Of a DNA stretch of 64,000 nucleotides, positions 21,596 to 34,060 are shown piece by piece; position 1 is the first letter of the stretch; every line of letters begins with the position of its first letter. Both the position numbers and the translations under genes were made by a program. A model generated the notes under the pieces. It had not been told where the DNA came from and ran no database searches. It saw only the letters and a program-made list of their open reading frames with translations. The DNA is taken from contig WARS01000012.1 in assembly GCA_008933995.1 (NCBI GenBank), positions 9,597,001 through 9,661,000 of the forward strand, written 5' to 3'. The DNA comes from Datnioides undecimradiatus. Taxonomy: Eukaryota; Chordata; Actinopteri; Lobotiformes; Datnioididae.

Positions 21596-21806
21596 GCCCC
21601 CTCCCCCCCCGGCAGTGTACTGAAGCCACTTCTTTCCACCTAACGATGTGTCAGCTGAGTTGCTGGCGCAGCAGCAATGATCCCTGACTGGTTTCCCACC
21701 TGCAAAACACTGCCAATTGTGCTCTGCCCGGGATCTGAACCCAGATCCTCGCAACAGAACTTTCTAGCCCTGCGTCACCTGAGCCATTATGCCACACGAC
21801 TCACCC
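21596..21806 (-). mobile_element. tRNA-derived SINE fragment
   Basis: On the minus strand an RNA polymerase III box A match (tggcataatgg, 21794-21784; 10 of 11 to TRGCNNAGTGG) is followed 42 nt later by box B (ggttcagatcc, 21741-21731; full match to GGTTCNANNCC). A T-arm-like stem of five pairs surrounds box B. The flanks that should form the acceptor stem do not pair, so this is a SINE head rather than a tRNA gene. The body (cagtgttttgcaggtggg, aggtggaaagaagtggcttc) matches my recollection of a widespread teleost tRNA-SINE. It appears 3' truncated at a poly-G/C run near 21600. Confidence 0.75.
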
Positions 21807-21809
21807 GTC

Positions 21810-24120
21810 ATAGCCATGTAACCACCACTGTGCTCATTTTTGATGTGCTCTTGCTGTAGTGTTGCTCTTAGAGGCGTAACGTCTGCTGATGTTGAGTAGG
21901 GGAGTTAGCTGCTGCCGGTGGTAACGTGTCACAACAAGGGCTCTAAGGCGGAAAGCAGCAAGAGTGGCAGCTGAGCGAGAGGGGCTGTTTTTTTGATGTA
22001 ATGAAATGTCTCGAAACAAGCCAACACCTAACAAACTCGCCCACCTACCCGCTCCAGGAGTACCAGGAATGACAAAACTGAGGATTACAAAAGCGAATAC
22101 TCCCACTGGCCCACACAGGCTTCACTGAGAGAGAGAAAGAGGCAGGTGACACAGACGGTGAAACAGCTATAGGAGGTGTGAATGGGATATGAAAATGGGT
22201 ATTGCGGTCCAACTTCACTCCTGGTTTAGCTGAAAGAGAGCGAGAGAGAGAGAGACAGAGAGAGAGCCTACAAAAAAGCAACCCCATTAGACAAGTTGTG
22301 CTGAAATCAAGCTCACTTGTTCAGCAGAGCAGCCAGCCGCCGGGAAAAACACACACACAAACACACATAGTGGAGTGTCTACAAGGAATATTCAATAAGA
22401 GACGGAGAAGGAGCTGTACTGGGACCAGTGGCCGGAGGGTGGGGGGGCTTTATGAGTTCTCACTGTAGTCTTTAATCACCAACGAAAAACTGAAAGCAAG
22501 AGAAAAAGGGGGAAGAGCTTTGGTTGCTGCGACGGGGACGCGGTCCACAGTGACGCGCAAAGACAGAAAAGGGACTGTCTTTGTGTCAACACTTGATTGG
22601 AAAGGAAGCTCTGAATTATTGATGAAACGATGAAACGTCTGCGGCACCCGAGCGCTAACAGCTCCGTTTGAAAACGCCGCTGGCGCACACAAACATAGGA
22701 AAAATATGAGTCAAGTCATTTCACGTTGTTACAGTACCGTGACATGTAGACTTGCAGAATTGTACTAATCATCAGTGCCAGATCAATCACTGATTCCTAC
22801 AGACAAATTGGCCACGATACTAATATACACAGGAAAATATCAGCTCCTGTTTCCCCTTTAAGATAAAGATGTGAAGCACTGTTTCGTGTCAGTCTGAATC
22901 AGGACGGTGCAGTAGTCTGTAAATATTCAGTTCTCGGTGGGGAGGTAGTGACTCACTACAGGTAAAATGCAGTACACTCGTCATTAAAGAGAAGACAGAG
23001 CAGCATTCGGGGATGACACTAAAGGGCTCAAACACAAGTTCCATTCTTACCGGACTTTCCTCCACTCTTTTCTTTCTATCCTTTACCGTTGCCGTTTGCT
23101 GGACTTGATATCGTTGCAAACATTACAGCCTATGAAGAGCAGCATCTGTATTATCAAAGAGAAAATTAAAAAAAAAAAAAAATCAATATATTGCTATATT
23201 ATCAAAAGGGGTTCTCGTCAGCTATGTTTACGACTTTGTATAGCATCAGTCTTTCTGCGCAATGTCCTCGCCGGTGCGGAGCTGTCTTCTTATGCACACA
23301 GAGACAGAGGAGAGGCAGTGTTTATTGTTCAGTAACGCTCAACATCTGTTTTCAAAAAGGGTTTGCTCCTATGGGTGTGCTTTATATGTATGATTTCTTT
23401 TTTTTTTATATCATAAACCTATATTAAATATATTTGCTGTTAGAATTAATGGAAGGAAATCAATCACATTGGAAAATTACTGTAAGACCTCTGCTATGGT
23501 CCAGAGCCGAGGGATTTTCCATCACTGGTGAAGAATCAATAAGCTCTGTGCGATATGAATACTATCCATTAGCAATCATATCCTTTTATAGAATATCTCA
23601 TTGATTAACTCATTTTGGTGTTAATCACGCATTACATACGAAATTATATAAGATCCAGTTTTCTATTTTTGATGTCCAGACCAGTTTGTGGTATTTATGC
23701 ATATGTGTATATGGATACATATGGCCCCCCACGACACTGCATTTATGCGTGACTAGTAAAGCATATTTTCTATGGTAGAGCCCATCTCCTGCTATTGTTT
23801 GGACAGTAGCTTATAATATGCACCGTGATGCCCCATTGTCCTTTTACTGTTTACTGACTTTATAATTTGTGAAATTAAGTTATGGAAAAGCTGTATTTTG
23901 GTACTATTCAAATATTGTTAGAAAAAGAGATATAGCAGACGTTTTGTCCGAGAAATATATTACCATAGTGTTGCTATGAATCTGTCTGTTTATCTTATTT
24001 TGGGGAGGGATGACAGGGATATTTTTGTTCTTCTTTTGTTGTTGATTTGCCATCTGACAGTATATCACCATTGTTCTATATACAACTTTCTTACGTGGCA
24101 ATAAAAGATGACTTCTGTAA
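21810..24120 (+). other. Possible distal 3' UTR or noncoding transcript
   Basis: The first part (22100-22690) has an AG-rich patch (22230-22267) and a CpG-containing stretch (22520-22690). From about 22690 the sequence is AT-rich, free of recognisable repeats and ends at a strong poly(A) signal (24100-24105) followed by a long T-rich tract. That ending is typical of a mature 3' UTR. It could be the end of an 8.4 kb shisa9 3' UTR or of a lncRNA. Confidence 0.4.
24100..24105 (+). terminator. Distal poly(A) signal AATAAA with T/GT-rich downstream element
   Basis: Canonical AATAAA in ggcaataaaagatgacttct, followed within 20-80 nt by a strongly T-rich stretch (24125-24190, ctctttgccttcctttgag and onward). 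This is the classic layout of a cleavage site at about 24115-24125. Confidence 0.5.
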
Positions 24121-25570
24121 AAACGCTCCTCTCTTTGCCTTCCTTTGAGTCTCTTTCTATTCTCTTTTGTTTCTCTGTCCTTTTGTCCTCGGGAAGACAT
24201 ACTGTGCAGTTCTTCGGCTCTTTATTCTCCTCTCCTCACTACTTCCCCGCTCTGTTTCCCTTGGCTCTCTATACTTCCCTTGAAACATTTGATGTTAAGT
24301 AGACGTTGATATGTTGGATTGGACTAACTTTGGCATACAGCAGCAAACTGAAATCTGACGCGACGTCTGCTTCCTGCTCTGTTTTTTTAGGTGACACCTC
24401 AATGTCTCAGGGATGTCACTTCAAACAAATTCCCATTCTTTTACTTTTTCCTGTTAAAATGATGCTAAGTTGCACCATGTTGTCTCTTTTCTTCCCAGAG
24501 AGAAGACAGCAATGTGCACAAAGGCAAAGGGACAATGGTCTTCACACCGTTAGGCTAAGGGATGTTTTGATCTGCAAGACCTAAAAAAAGACCCTTTCTC
24601 TGTGACCATAGAGGCATCAATGATATAATCCATAATAAATCTTTTTGATATTTGTCGTTTGCTTTTTTTATATCATTGCTGTCTTATTGAAGTTACTGCT
24701 ACACCAGTTTTACCTGCAGCTGCTACTACAAAATTAAAAAGCTTTAAAGCGTCTTTTATTGTGAGACCGTGACAGGAAGAAAAGCAATGCATTTGTCAAA
24801 TTGTTTACTGTTGATAATGATTATTTCTTTTTCTCTCAGTGTCCTCAACGTCCAATCAGAATGCAGTTGCTTGGGTCAACGCCATTACTTGAGGTTTGTC
24901 TGCATCAGAACCATGTAAATTTGTTTGCCTGCACCAGAAAGAAAACAATTCGCTGTATTTATGACAAGGTTTGAGCTTAAGGAGTGTTTGCTGCCTGCAG
25001 AACTGTGGGACCTGTAGTATTAAAACACACATGGCATTCACTGCCATTAATGGTCATTAATCTTTTTTAGGATTTGGGTTTATAAATGGCAGTCAGTGAT
25101 TCTAATGTAACAACAGATATTGCCCCAGCTTTATTTGTGCCTTTATACTTTTTGGCATGTAGTTCTAGCATCACTTCCTGCAGTTGTGTAGATTATTTTT
25201 GGCAATGTGCCTCCTCATTAATAACTCCAGAGATAAAAGGATAGATGCAGGATAGATGAAATGTGCCTCAGTGTAAAAAGCCATTAGATTCAAATCAACA
25301 TCTATTCTCTAGAAAAATATTTCCTGGGTGCTTCACTCGCTCATACCTCTGTCCCCTGCTGCTGCTCTCCTTGCCTGCAGAGCTGAAGCCAGAGAGTTTA
25401 CGTGTCCTTGGGCTTCAAACAGAAGATCACTGCCAGACTAAATCAAACCTACTGTTTTGGTTGTAATTTTTTTTTTTTACCTTTAAATGAACCGTGCATG
25501 CAAGGGGAAAAAAACAACAACTCCACAACAAACAAGAAACTACCTTTAAACTGAACACAAATGTTGCCTT

Positions 25571-25594
25571 CACACACACACACACACACACACA
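25571..25594. repeat. (CA)12 microsatellite
   Basis: Perfect 24-bp dinucleotide array. Confidence 0.95.
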
Positions 25595-25857
25595 TCAAAA
25601 TACACAGCTCAACAGACACAGGCATTTGCACAATGTGAGTTTACACTAATTACTCAGGCTGCCAGTGCTATTGGCAGCAAGGAAACAGTCCAGGGAATTT
25701 CAACTAAAAACAAAGCAAACCTGCTTTTCACTCCCATTCCCCTGCCAATCCCTCGCTACCGTCCCGAATCCTGCTCAGTGGAGCGGAGCTGCACAACAAG
25801 AGCTCTCTGTGTGTTTTTAAGCCATCTGGCACTGATCTCTACTTTAGCCGTCAGGGG

Positions 25858-25899
25858 CATCATCACCATCATAACCATCATCATCATCACAATCATCAT
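25858..25899. repeat. Imperfect (CAT)n trinucleotide repeat
   Basis: A catcatcaccatcataacc-type run of about 42 bp with single-base interruptions. Noncoding. Confidence 0.9.
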
Positions 25900-27471
25900 T
25901 TTTTAGTAGTTGTTTTTGTTTTCATAGGTCTCTATCATTTATCTTGCCAACAATACTGTCATTATCAATGCATCGTCATCATCTTCTGGTTTAGTCCTTT
26001 GAATGATGGTCATTGTTTCAGTCAAGTCAAACTTCTGTACCTTGAAAACTCAAAACTGGTTAACTGCTTTTTGATATATAATTGTCAAAATTTAGTCCAA
26101 AATAAAAGGAAAAAAACCTTCCAATAATGCTAAACCTATTGCTTGTCTGGTTGGTAAATGGGACAGGGGGTTGTAATGAGGGTCCTGAGGCTCTTTTAGA
26201 GTGGTTTTCTTTTTCATTCCTTTTTACTAGTTTTAATTCAAACAACTATGATTTTCTGATTCATGTATTACAAATAAATATTAGAAATAATACTGCTGCA
26301 ATAATATTATCTTGGTGAATGAAATTCACTTGGGGAAAACATAAAGACCTCCACAGCTAAAAGACGGTGCCTGGGGATTACGGGTGGCTGTAAGGTTCGT
26401 CACTGTTAACAGCATTGGTTGGGACAAGTTAATGAAGTAATTAGAGATTACAGAGAATCTTTTGAATAGGTTCATGGGGTCTCGTAATGTCGACTGTGGG
26501 GTCTGTAAGTAAAATGGGATGTCATCTGCATATTAACATATTTTATGGCTTGCTCTACTGGACTGTACATCATTTACAGTCTGTCATTGTTTTGTTTAAA
26601 GGCTGCAGCAAATGGTTCAATGGAAAACCCATGATAAATTCCTCTTCACACCCCAACTAGTGCTGAGTGGCATGATGCATTACAGCTCAAGTTTCATTCC
26701 TAGAACATCCCATTTTCCCGATCATTTGCCAACTTCTCCTGATGCTTTGTTGGAAGATATTTGCTTGACCGCTTTATGAAATTATTTTGTTGTAAAAGGT
26801 TTATCTAATGCTTCAGCCTGTTTGTATCACTGCGGTCTGGTCCAAGTACAGTATATGATCAACATTATTCTTTTTAATTGATTGACTTAATTGATGTTTA
26901 TTGCTTATTTTTTTGAAGTTGGTTTGTAAGATATTATTTAAATATTTTTATATTTAAGTACTGTATTACAAACTTTTTTATATATTTGTTTAGCCAGGCA
27001 TGACTAATTTAGATTTCCTATGGTTTCCTCAGTATTTGTGTCTAATGTCTATATTGATTCTTTGTTGTTCTTGTTGGATATAAATTGTTTATGTTGATAA
27101 AGAAGATCTTTTACTGTCCTTAAAAACCTGCCAGAGTCTGGTTCCTAAAGCAGTGAAAAATCACCTTTATTATTTTTGATTCTGTCAAATTACATGAAGA
27201 TGTGAAGAAGTTATGAAAAGATGTGTTGGGCTCATAAATATTCTCTACAGTCAGATTAAAACTGTTCATTGATGGATAATAATGAAACTGCTGTCTGGGT
27301 CAGTGGTGGTGGCGATATGAATTATGCAAACTTTATGAATTCATATGAAAATATCTCTTGAATTCTGGTGACTTCGATCTGTGCTTTGGTGGGCCTCTTG
27401 AAGTAGGCATATGTCCAGATTTAATTTATTTACAAAATGAAATTAAGCAGTGATTGCGGGTTATAGGTAGA

Positions 27472-27473
<2 letters not shown>

Positions 27474-27511
<38 letters not shown>

Positions 27512-27530
27512 GTGTGTGTGTGGGGGGGGT
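27474..27530. repeat. (GT)18 microsatellite with impure GT/poly-G extension
   Basis: A pure (GT) run from 27474 to 27509, then aggtgtgtgtgtgtgggggg. Confidence 0.95.
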
Positions 27531-28680
27531 TGCATGTTAGTGAGGACAGAAGATAAATCTTAGACATTTTGGTATTTTTTTTTAATAGGCCTGCTGAAGC
27601 ATTACATTTCACTGCACAGCACATCAATTATGTAGTGAAAACAGCATTCAGCTTTTCAGAAAGTGCATGTGTTATTCTCATGGCCGAGGGCAGTAAAAAT
27701 CAGCGTCTGTGAAAATGAGCTATTCCCTTCCAAAGTTTCAGACCAGGAGGAGTCAGACTCTAATCTGTAAAGAGAAAGCAATGTACAGCCTGGAGGGATA
27801 CCACTGACAGTGACGCTGGGACTCACAATTTGTTTGAACTTTGAGATCCAATGAAGCTCACTTCATAACGTAGTAATGTCTGTTTGAAATTAGAAATGTG
27901 CACCCTGATAGATCAGAATACATCATGGTTTATTCTAAAGTGTTTTGATTTCCCCCCCCCCCTACTTTTTCTGTTAAGCTTATTTTTCCCCCCCATTTAA
28001 CTTTGCATTTTATCCTGGATTAGGAGGCCTCTAAGAACATTGTAAATGGAAGAAAATATCAGGATCATAAAGAGGGTGGTTTTTAAAGGATGTTCTAGGT
28101 TCTGCAAGTTTAAGAGGTAATCATGAAATCAGAAACAGACGGAGACAGACGCTGGGACAAAAAAAGTGTGTTAGAGTAAATTTTTTATGGTGCATTGCAG
28201 ATGAGGAGGCTAGTTGAGGTCGCAAAGAAAACTATTATGAAAAGAAAGCAGACTCGCAAATGCATGGGCAAAAAACACAAAACAGAAAGTTAATGGAGAA
28301 AATAGTTTACGTAAATAGATGAGAACATAAAAAGACACGCATTCAAGATACAGTACAGCACTGGGACATCTGACGCACGCTCCATAGCACACTTTTAACC
28401 AAATCACATTTTATGGCAGTTGTGAATCATCCTTCTAGGCGTTAAAATAATCCTTCTTACCTTCTCATCCCCTCAGCTCTAATTTTCCTTTGTGGCATTT
28501 GTCCATCAGACACACATGATCAGAAAACGCAGATCTGACCTTTAAACTTAAACTGTCAGTGGCTTATATTGTTGCTTATATAAAGACATCAATGTCATAC
28601 ATGTCAGTGTAAATGTAAAGTTGAACTTGAGCAGCGTAACGAAAGTCTGAGCCAGGCCTGTCATGGTGTACATCAAAGTG

Positions 28681-28712
28681 TTTTCTCTCTCTCTCTCTAT
28701 CGCTCTCTCTCT
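28681..28712. repeat. (CT)n simple repeat
   Basis: A tctctctctctctctatcgc-type run of about 32 bp with one interruption. Confidence 0.9.
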
Positions 28713-30171
28713 TTCATGACCCTGCTGCAGCAAATTATCTTGTGCAGAAGGCATTGTATTATGGGACTACCCTCTACACAAAGTTCAATGAGTCATCTTG
28801 TCAAAAGGATTGAACGGCCACTCACCCTGGAGACTCTCGCTCTCCTTCACACCCTCTCTCCCTCTGTCCAGATAATACTGTATTCAAACACACACACACA
28901 CGGGCTCTGGGCTCTCAGGGATAAAATGCACTATGCTAAGCTGGGCTCCTCTCCATGCTCTTTTGAAGGATCTATAATGTGGAGCAGTTGAATAAATAGG
29001 TTCTTCTCTTCGCACCCGTCTTTGTCAGATTCTGCACTTGTTCAGTCAAACATCTTGCTAGTGTAAACGAAAGACAGCATGAATGAAGCGTGTGAGTGTT
29101 TTTCTTGTGGACTGTGTATGTCCTTGTAAAGGGGCATTTTAAAGACATTTGTAGAGAAGGTAGTGAAGAAAAGAGCAGCAGGTGATGCAGGAGGTTAAAC
29201 CCAGATATACAAAAAACACATATTTTGCATAGAAGCTGGTGGGGGACCAAAACAGAGCAAAAATGAGGTGAGAATATTTAACTTGCATTCATCAGGTGTG
29301 TGAAAACATGACCTCCATTTGAAGTTGAAGTAACTCTGTATCTGCTGGATGTGTAAAAAGTTAACCGTTAGCCAAAACTTCACCTTACTTTACAGCATGT
29401 TCTCCTACCTTCAAGTGACAGAAACGTCAAGTATTAAAGTTTCAAGATGCATATTCGAGTGCTTTCTCTGTTTCAGCATGTAGGTTGCTTGCGTTAGTAA
29501 AGAGAAAGTGAAACAAAATCCATAAAATGGATTAATAACAGCCAACACTACGGTAGGTTATTTGACCACGAAATGCATAAAATCCCATGGTGAAATACTT
29601 GCATTTCCTGCATCAGGAAATTACCCTCCGCAGACCTCTGTCCATGCTGTACCATGAAGTAACCGTGTAGAATTGATTTTCTGTGGAAATGCTGCTGAGC
29701 GCAGCATCACTCAGAAGATCTACAGTGCATACAGAGTACAACCACATGTTCCCGGGTGCAGCATTTAGATCCACAGGTGAACGCAGGAATGTCCTCATCA
29801 TGATACTTTTGCTGTCATAAGCCTCTGCGTCAGGGTTCGCTTAATCAAAACTACATCACCAACATCACACTGGTTCCTAAAATGAAAATCAAACTGGTAG
29901 GCGCCCAGCTGTCAGCTTCACATCGACCCCCTCTATTAACAAATTAGCCTGTGAGCTAGCTCACTCTGCTTATTTCCAACAGACGAAGTACTCTGTCTCT
30001 GGGTTGGAGAGGAATGGTGCTGTCCAGAGCAGAATGGACGGCAACAGAAACCATGCTTTAATCATTCCTGCTGTTTAGATTGATTTCTCAAAGGAGACGA
30101 GAGCCGCCAGGGGTCAAGCAGTGTACCGGGAGGGAGGTAAGACTGAGTGGGACAGACAGACGTTCTTCTAA
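28713..30171. other. Intergenic, no gene seen
   Basis: Noncoding, with a (CA)7 run at 28888-28901. No element recognised. Confidence 0.6.
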
Positions 30172-30232
30172 CTAGAGAGAGAGAGAGATTGAGAGAAAAT
30201 GAGAGAGAGAGAAATTGTGTGAGAGAGAGAGA
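30172..30232. repeat. (AG)n-rich tract
   Basis: Three (GA)n runs separated by short interruptions (gattgagagaaaatgagaga style). Confidence 0.85.
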
Positions 30233-30349
30233 GCATGCTAGTGACGCACCTGGACACACCAGATGGTTCATCAGCAGGTCTCTCTTTGTCCTCACTGACA
30301 GGAAATGGATCGCTGAGGGCCAGACTGTTACCTAATTACTACAGGACCA

Positions 30350-30926
30350 CACACACACACACAGAAAATGCAGACACAGGGACAGTTGCACCTGAGTCAG
30401 ACCACACATACACACATCAGAAATACATGCATGTTTGCGGTACACACCTGGATGCTCAAATACACACACAGACACATACCACAGGCAGTGCACCGGCTGT
30501 CAGATAGGCCACTCACTTGCTTTCCTCTTTTCTTTTCCCAGAGTGCATTTCACCACAGAGCTGTCAGATGGCTCTTTATTTCCAACTGTCCCAGCATGCC
30601 CTGCCAGGCCTCCCACCCCACACACACACTTTGACGCACCATTTACACACACACACACACACACTGTAAATAGCTGTATACATCAGGTGCACCTGAGGTT
30701 TTATGCACACTCACACACAAACTTGCTCGAGAGACTTTTTAAATATTATTTTTTATACACACACACACACACACACAAATACATATATACAGATCCACAT
30801 CCCAAGATGCTCATAACACACCAAAATACTTTTCTAAACACCTGCACTTACTGCTTCCAGTAGTCAAAACACACACATACACATGCTCACATCCTCACTT
30901 GTCAGCACTGTCACTCACTCGCTTTC

Positions 30927-30972
<46 letters not shown>
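30350..30972. repeat. CA-rich domain with at least five (CA)n arrays
   Basis: Over about 620 bp the + strand is dominated by CACA motifs, with pure arrays at 30351-30362, 30649-30665, 30757-30776 and 30929-30972 (22 units) and many ACAC/ACACAT spacers. It behaves as one expanded, diverging CA satellite-like patch, and reading frames inside it are artefacts. Confidence 0.9.
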
Positions 30973-30974
<2 letters not shown>

Positions 30975-33120
30975 CACACCAAAACAACACACCAAACATC
31001 CTGTCCTGTTGTGCGTAACTGACGTACCTCACCAGTCACCCGGTTGGACATGCAGTGTCACAGTCACACTGGCCATCTCCATCATCTCTGTAATCAGATA
31101 ATCAGCTACCTGCTGCTGTGCAAAAAGTCGAATCACAGCGGGCAGGTCAGCTGATGGAGAGGACGGCATCAGTCCAGCAAACATTATTACCTTGAACAAA
31201 TGTACATATGAATACCCACTACACAGCTGTCCCCAAAATGATTAAGAAAAGAAAATGTCTTAACACACTGATAAATACAAAAAAAGCAGAAAAACTGGGA
31301 AGGATCAAAACATCCTACATACACCTGAAGAACAATAGTTTTGGGATTTACTTTGAATTGACAACTGTGGCACATATAGGTCTCAGCATCATAAAACAAT
31401 GCAGGAAGCTGCTGACGTGTGAACTTTTACTTTGCTGCTATATATAAAATGTGCTTCCAAAGTTAGTGCAACGCTTTCTATCAACATCCAACATCAAACG
31501 TGCTGGAAAGTAGAGAGCCAAGGGAAACAGGGAGCGGGAATGAGGGTGGGGAGAGGAAGACTTCACTGTATGGTACAGTACCAATACTGTCAAGTCAAGA
31601 AGATTGCAGTGTGATAAGTATGACAGCATCATGCTGTTTCACTCATTTATTAAGAGCATAACTAAACTGCACAACACAGAATACAAGGTGACACTGATTC
31701 CATTAGCTGTAGAAATTAAATAAGATCTTGTGTGACCTCATAAAGAAAAAAACTGAGGAAGAACAGAAACTAAAACAAAAGTAAACAATTGGTAGTTATT
31801 TGTTTGCTCATTAGTTGTATTGGTGACCAAACCAGCATCCATAAACAAATTCAATTTATTTTTGAGGCTGAAGCATCAGTGACGCTGCAGCCTCCAGCTG
31901 AGTGTTGCCACTGTGTCAGTTTCCTCAGCCAGCAGTCTCTGAACTGTGACAGGAGCATTTTTTATTTATTTATTTATTTATTTATTTTTTACTTGCAGCC
32001 AGGATTACATTGTGACGCGGCTTCATTATTCTGTCTTCACATATATAAATGTGTGTGTATGTGTGTGCGTGTTGTCAGTGGGGTGCAGAGGAAGAGCCCC
32101 GTTTCACAGTGCAACTGTTGAACAGAGTGGAGTTTTGTCTGTGTCAGAAATATTCGTCATCGAGCTGAGGGTGAAATCTTTGCAGTTTAACAACAACACT
32201 GACAGATTTCTGTCACATCTGTGGGATCAAAATACAGCAGACTGATGACACGTAAACATTAATGGTGATTAGTTACATTTTAATTCAGTTTTGCAACTTT
32301 ATTCATTCTATTTCTTACCAATTGCATGTTTGTAACAGGAAATTCCAGATCCAAATATTAAAACGGAAGGGCATGTTAATGTGTTCATGATTAGTTATGT
32401 AAACTAATGCTGACAGAGGAGGGTCAAGACAAAATGTTTTCAGCCATCTGGCCTTCATCAGTGTCAAAATCAGGAAAAACAGCCATGAGGAACAAGGTGG
32501 AATCTTGTCCAGCTGGTTCCTACAGTGTGTTTTTAATAATAAATAAACCTGTTGTGTGAATCCCTGTCCACATAAAATATTTGCAAAACATTTTTGGAAG
32601 ATCTTGCCATTTTCACTCATGTTTGCTTGCTCACAGTCTTCTTCCTTGTCACATATTTGGTATAAAACCTTCACCAATTGTCAGCCAATAAAGTTGAATC
32701 AGGAGGGCAGGGGATAATGTCACAATATATTTAGAAAACAAGCAGCAATTCTACATTGCTCTATAGCACCACTAGTGGTCAAAAACTCTACACTGCACCT
32801 TTAATTCAGGGACAGGGATTCTAAAGAGTTAATGGCAGGTTACACCTGAAGTGAGGCAACCACAAGAAAATAATTTAAAAAGTTCATTTGAAATGTATTT
32901 TTCTTTCTAGTTAACGACAGTAACTAGGAAGTAATGACAGTATTTCATACCTAGTCACCTTTCACCTAACTGTTAAGAACAAAACTAGTCTAGTACAATG
33001 CATACTACATTTCCCATAATGCAACTTAATAGTGTATTTTATCAGACCCTCCCTTCCTCTCAACACCATTAAAATTGTAATTTATAACACCAACTGTTAA
33101 AGATTTTAAGTTTCAAACAC
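30973..33120. other. Intergenic, minor repeats only
   Basis: A (TTTA)n run at 31961-31986, a (GT)-rich patch at 32051-32070 and a short teleost repeat fragment at 32725-32812. No gene seen. Confidence 0.55.
32725..32812. mobile_element. Fragment of dispersed teleost repeat (actagtggtcaaaaact...gcaccttta)
   Basis: The phrase caccactagtggtcaaaaac followed by ctgcacctttaattc is a familiar ending of a teleost interspersed repeat. Only this end is present. Class unknown. Confidence 0.45.
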
Positions 33121-33155
33121 AAGCCCAGGTAACCCTGATGATGTTACCTGGGCTT
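33121..33155. repeat. Perfect inverted repeat, 13-bp arms, 9-bp loop
   Basis: aagcccaggtaac (33121-33133) and its exact reverse complement gttacctgggctt (33143-33155) flank cctgatgat. As RNA it would form a stable hairpin on either strand. It may be a transposon relic or a structured regulatory site. Confidence 0.95.
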
Positions 33156-34060
33156 GGGTTTCCCGCCACAGAAAACATCATACAGCTGCTGTTTTACAGA
33201 CCGAGTAGTTCTCTATGTGACAAGTAAATGGGACTTATTGTGTAAAATCTGTGAAGTGCCCATTTATTCCTGTATGACAGCTTGGATACATAACTTCTTT
33301 TTTTGTTTTTACTCCAAGTGTGAATTGAATTGATTTTGTTGTCATTGTGTCCTGCCAGTCACCATGACAATGAGGGCGAGGAGGAGACTAATCTGTCGAG
33401 ACGATACCCAGAGAAATCATTTCAATAGGCCTTGATGTGAAGCCGAGACAAAGTCATGCTTTATCTGAAAAATATGAAAAAAAAGGAAAACAAAAACTCA
33501 TTGACACTCAGACAAAAGACTCTAAACAACAAAACACTGACACTCTTACACAAGTGTAATCAGTTGTCGGAGCGTTGATGCCAGGTTTTGGCCTGCTAAA
33601 CGCAGAAATTCCCAACCCCTGCCAGAGCCAGCCTGCCAAAACACAATCCCATTAGTGTGACATCTCTAAAGTGCATTTTACTCACTTGCACAATACATTC
33701 AAAATGTCAAGTCTCCTGTTGCTGTTGTAATAAGCCTCTCAGTTGCCAACTGGCTGCTGCGCCTCGCAAGTGGCGCACAGTTTCAGCACCAGCTGTGCAG
33801 CATTAGCGTTTGCAGCAATATCTGTGTTCCACCAGCAGGGGTGTAGCAAGCAATTATGGGCCCGTGTGGAGGAAGGTAACTCTCAGACACTTTTCTCTCC
33901 TCAACACTTTCATCATGACTATTTATCTACAAGTCAAATACTTCGATCAGACCTGGGCAAAACTGTTTTGTGCACATGGCTGGTGGTCTCCAAAATTTGT
34001 TAAGAAAGTATTGTTTTGTTGTAGTCCTTAAAGGAAAATTACATTTAGATTACATTTAAG
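33156..34060. other. Intergenic, nothing recognised
   Basis: Unique-looking noncoding sequence without repeats, splice-bounded frames or RNA motifs that I can support. Confidence 0.5.

Larger units (their letters stand above)
24121..28680. other. Intergenic, no gene seen
   Basis: AT-rich noncoding sequence with (CA)12 at 25571-25594, a (CAT)n-like run at 25858-25899, (GT)18 plus an impure extension at 27474-27530 and a poly-C run at 27953-27962. I find no supported exon, RNA gene or clear mobile element. Reading frames here are short and compositionally random. Confidence 0.6.

Noticed and set aside
21724-21806. tRNA gene on the minus strand
   Set aside because: Box A and box B are good, but the seven bases before box A do not pair with those after the T-arm, so no acceptor stem forms. 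It is a SINE head.
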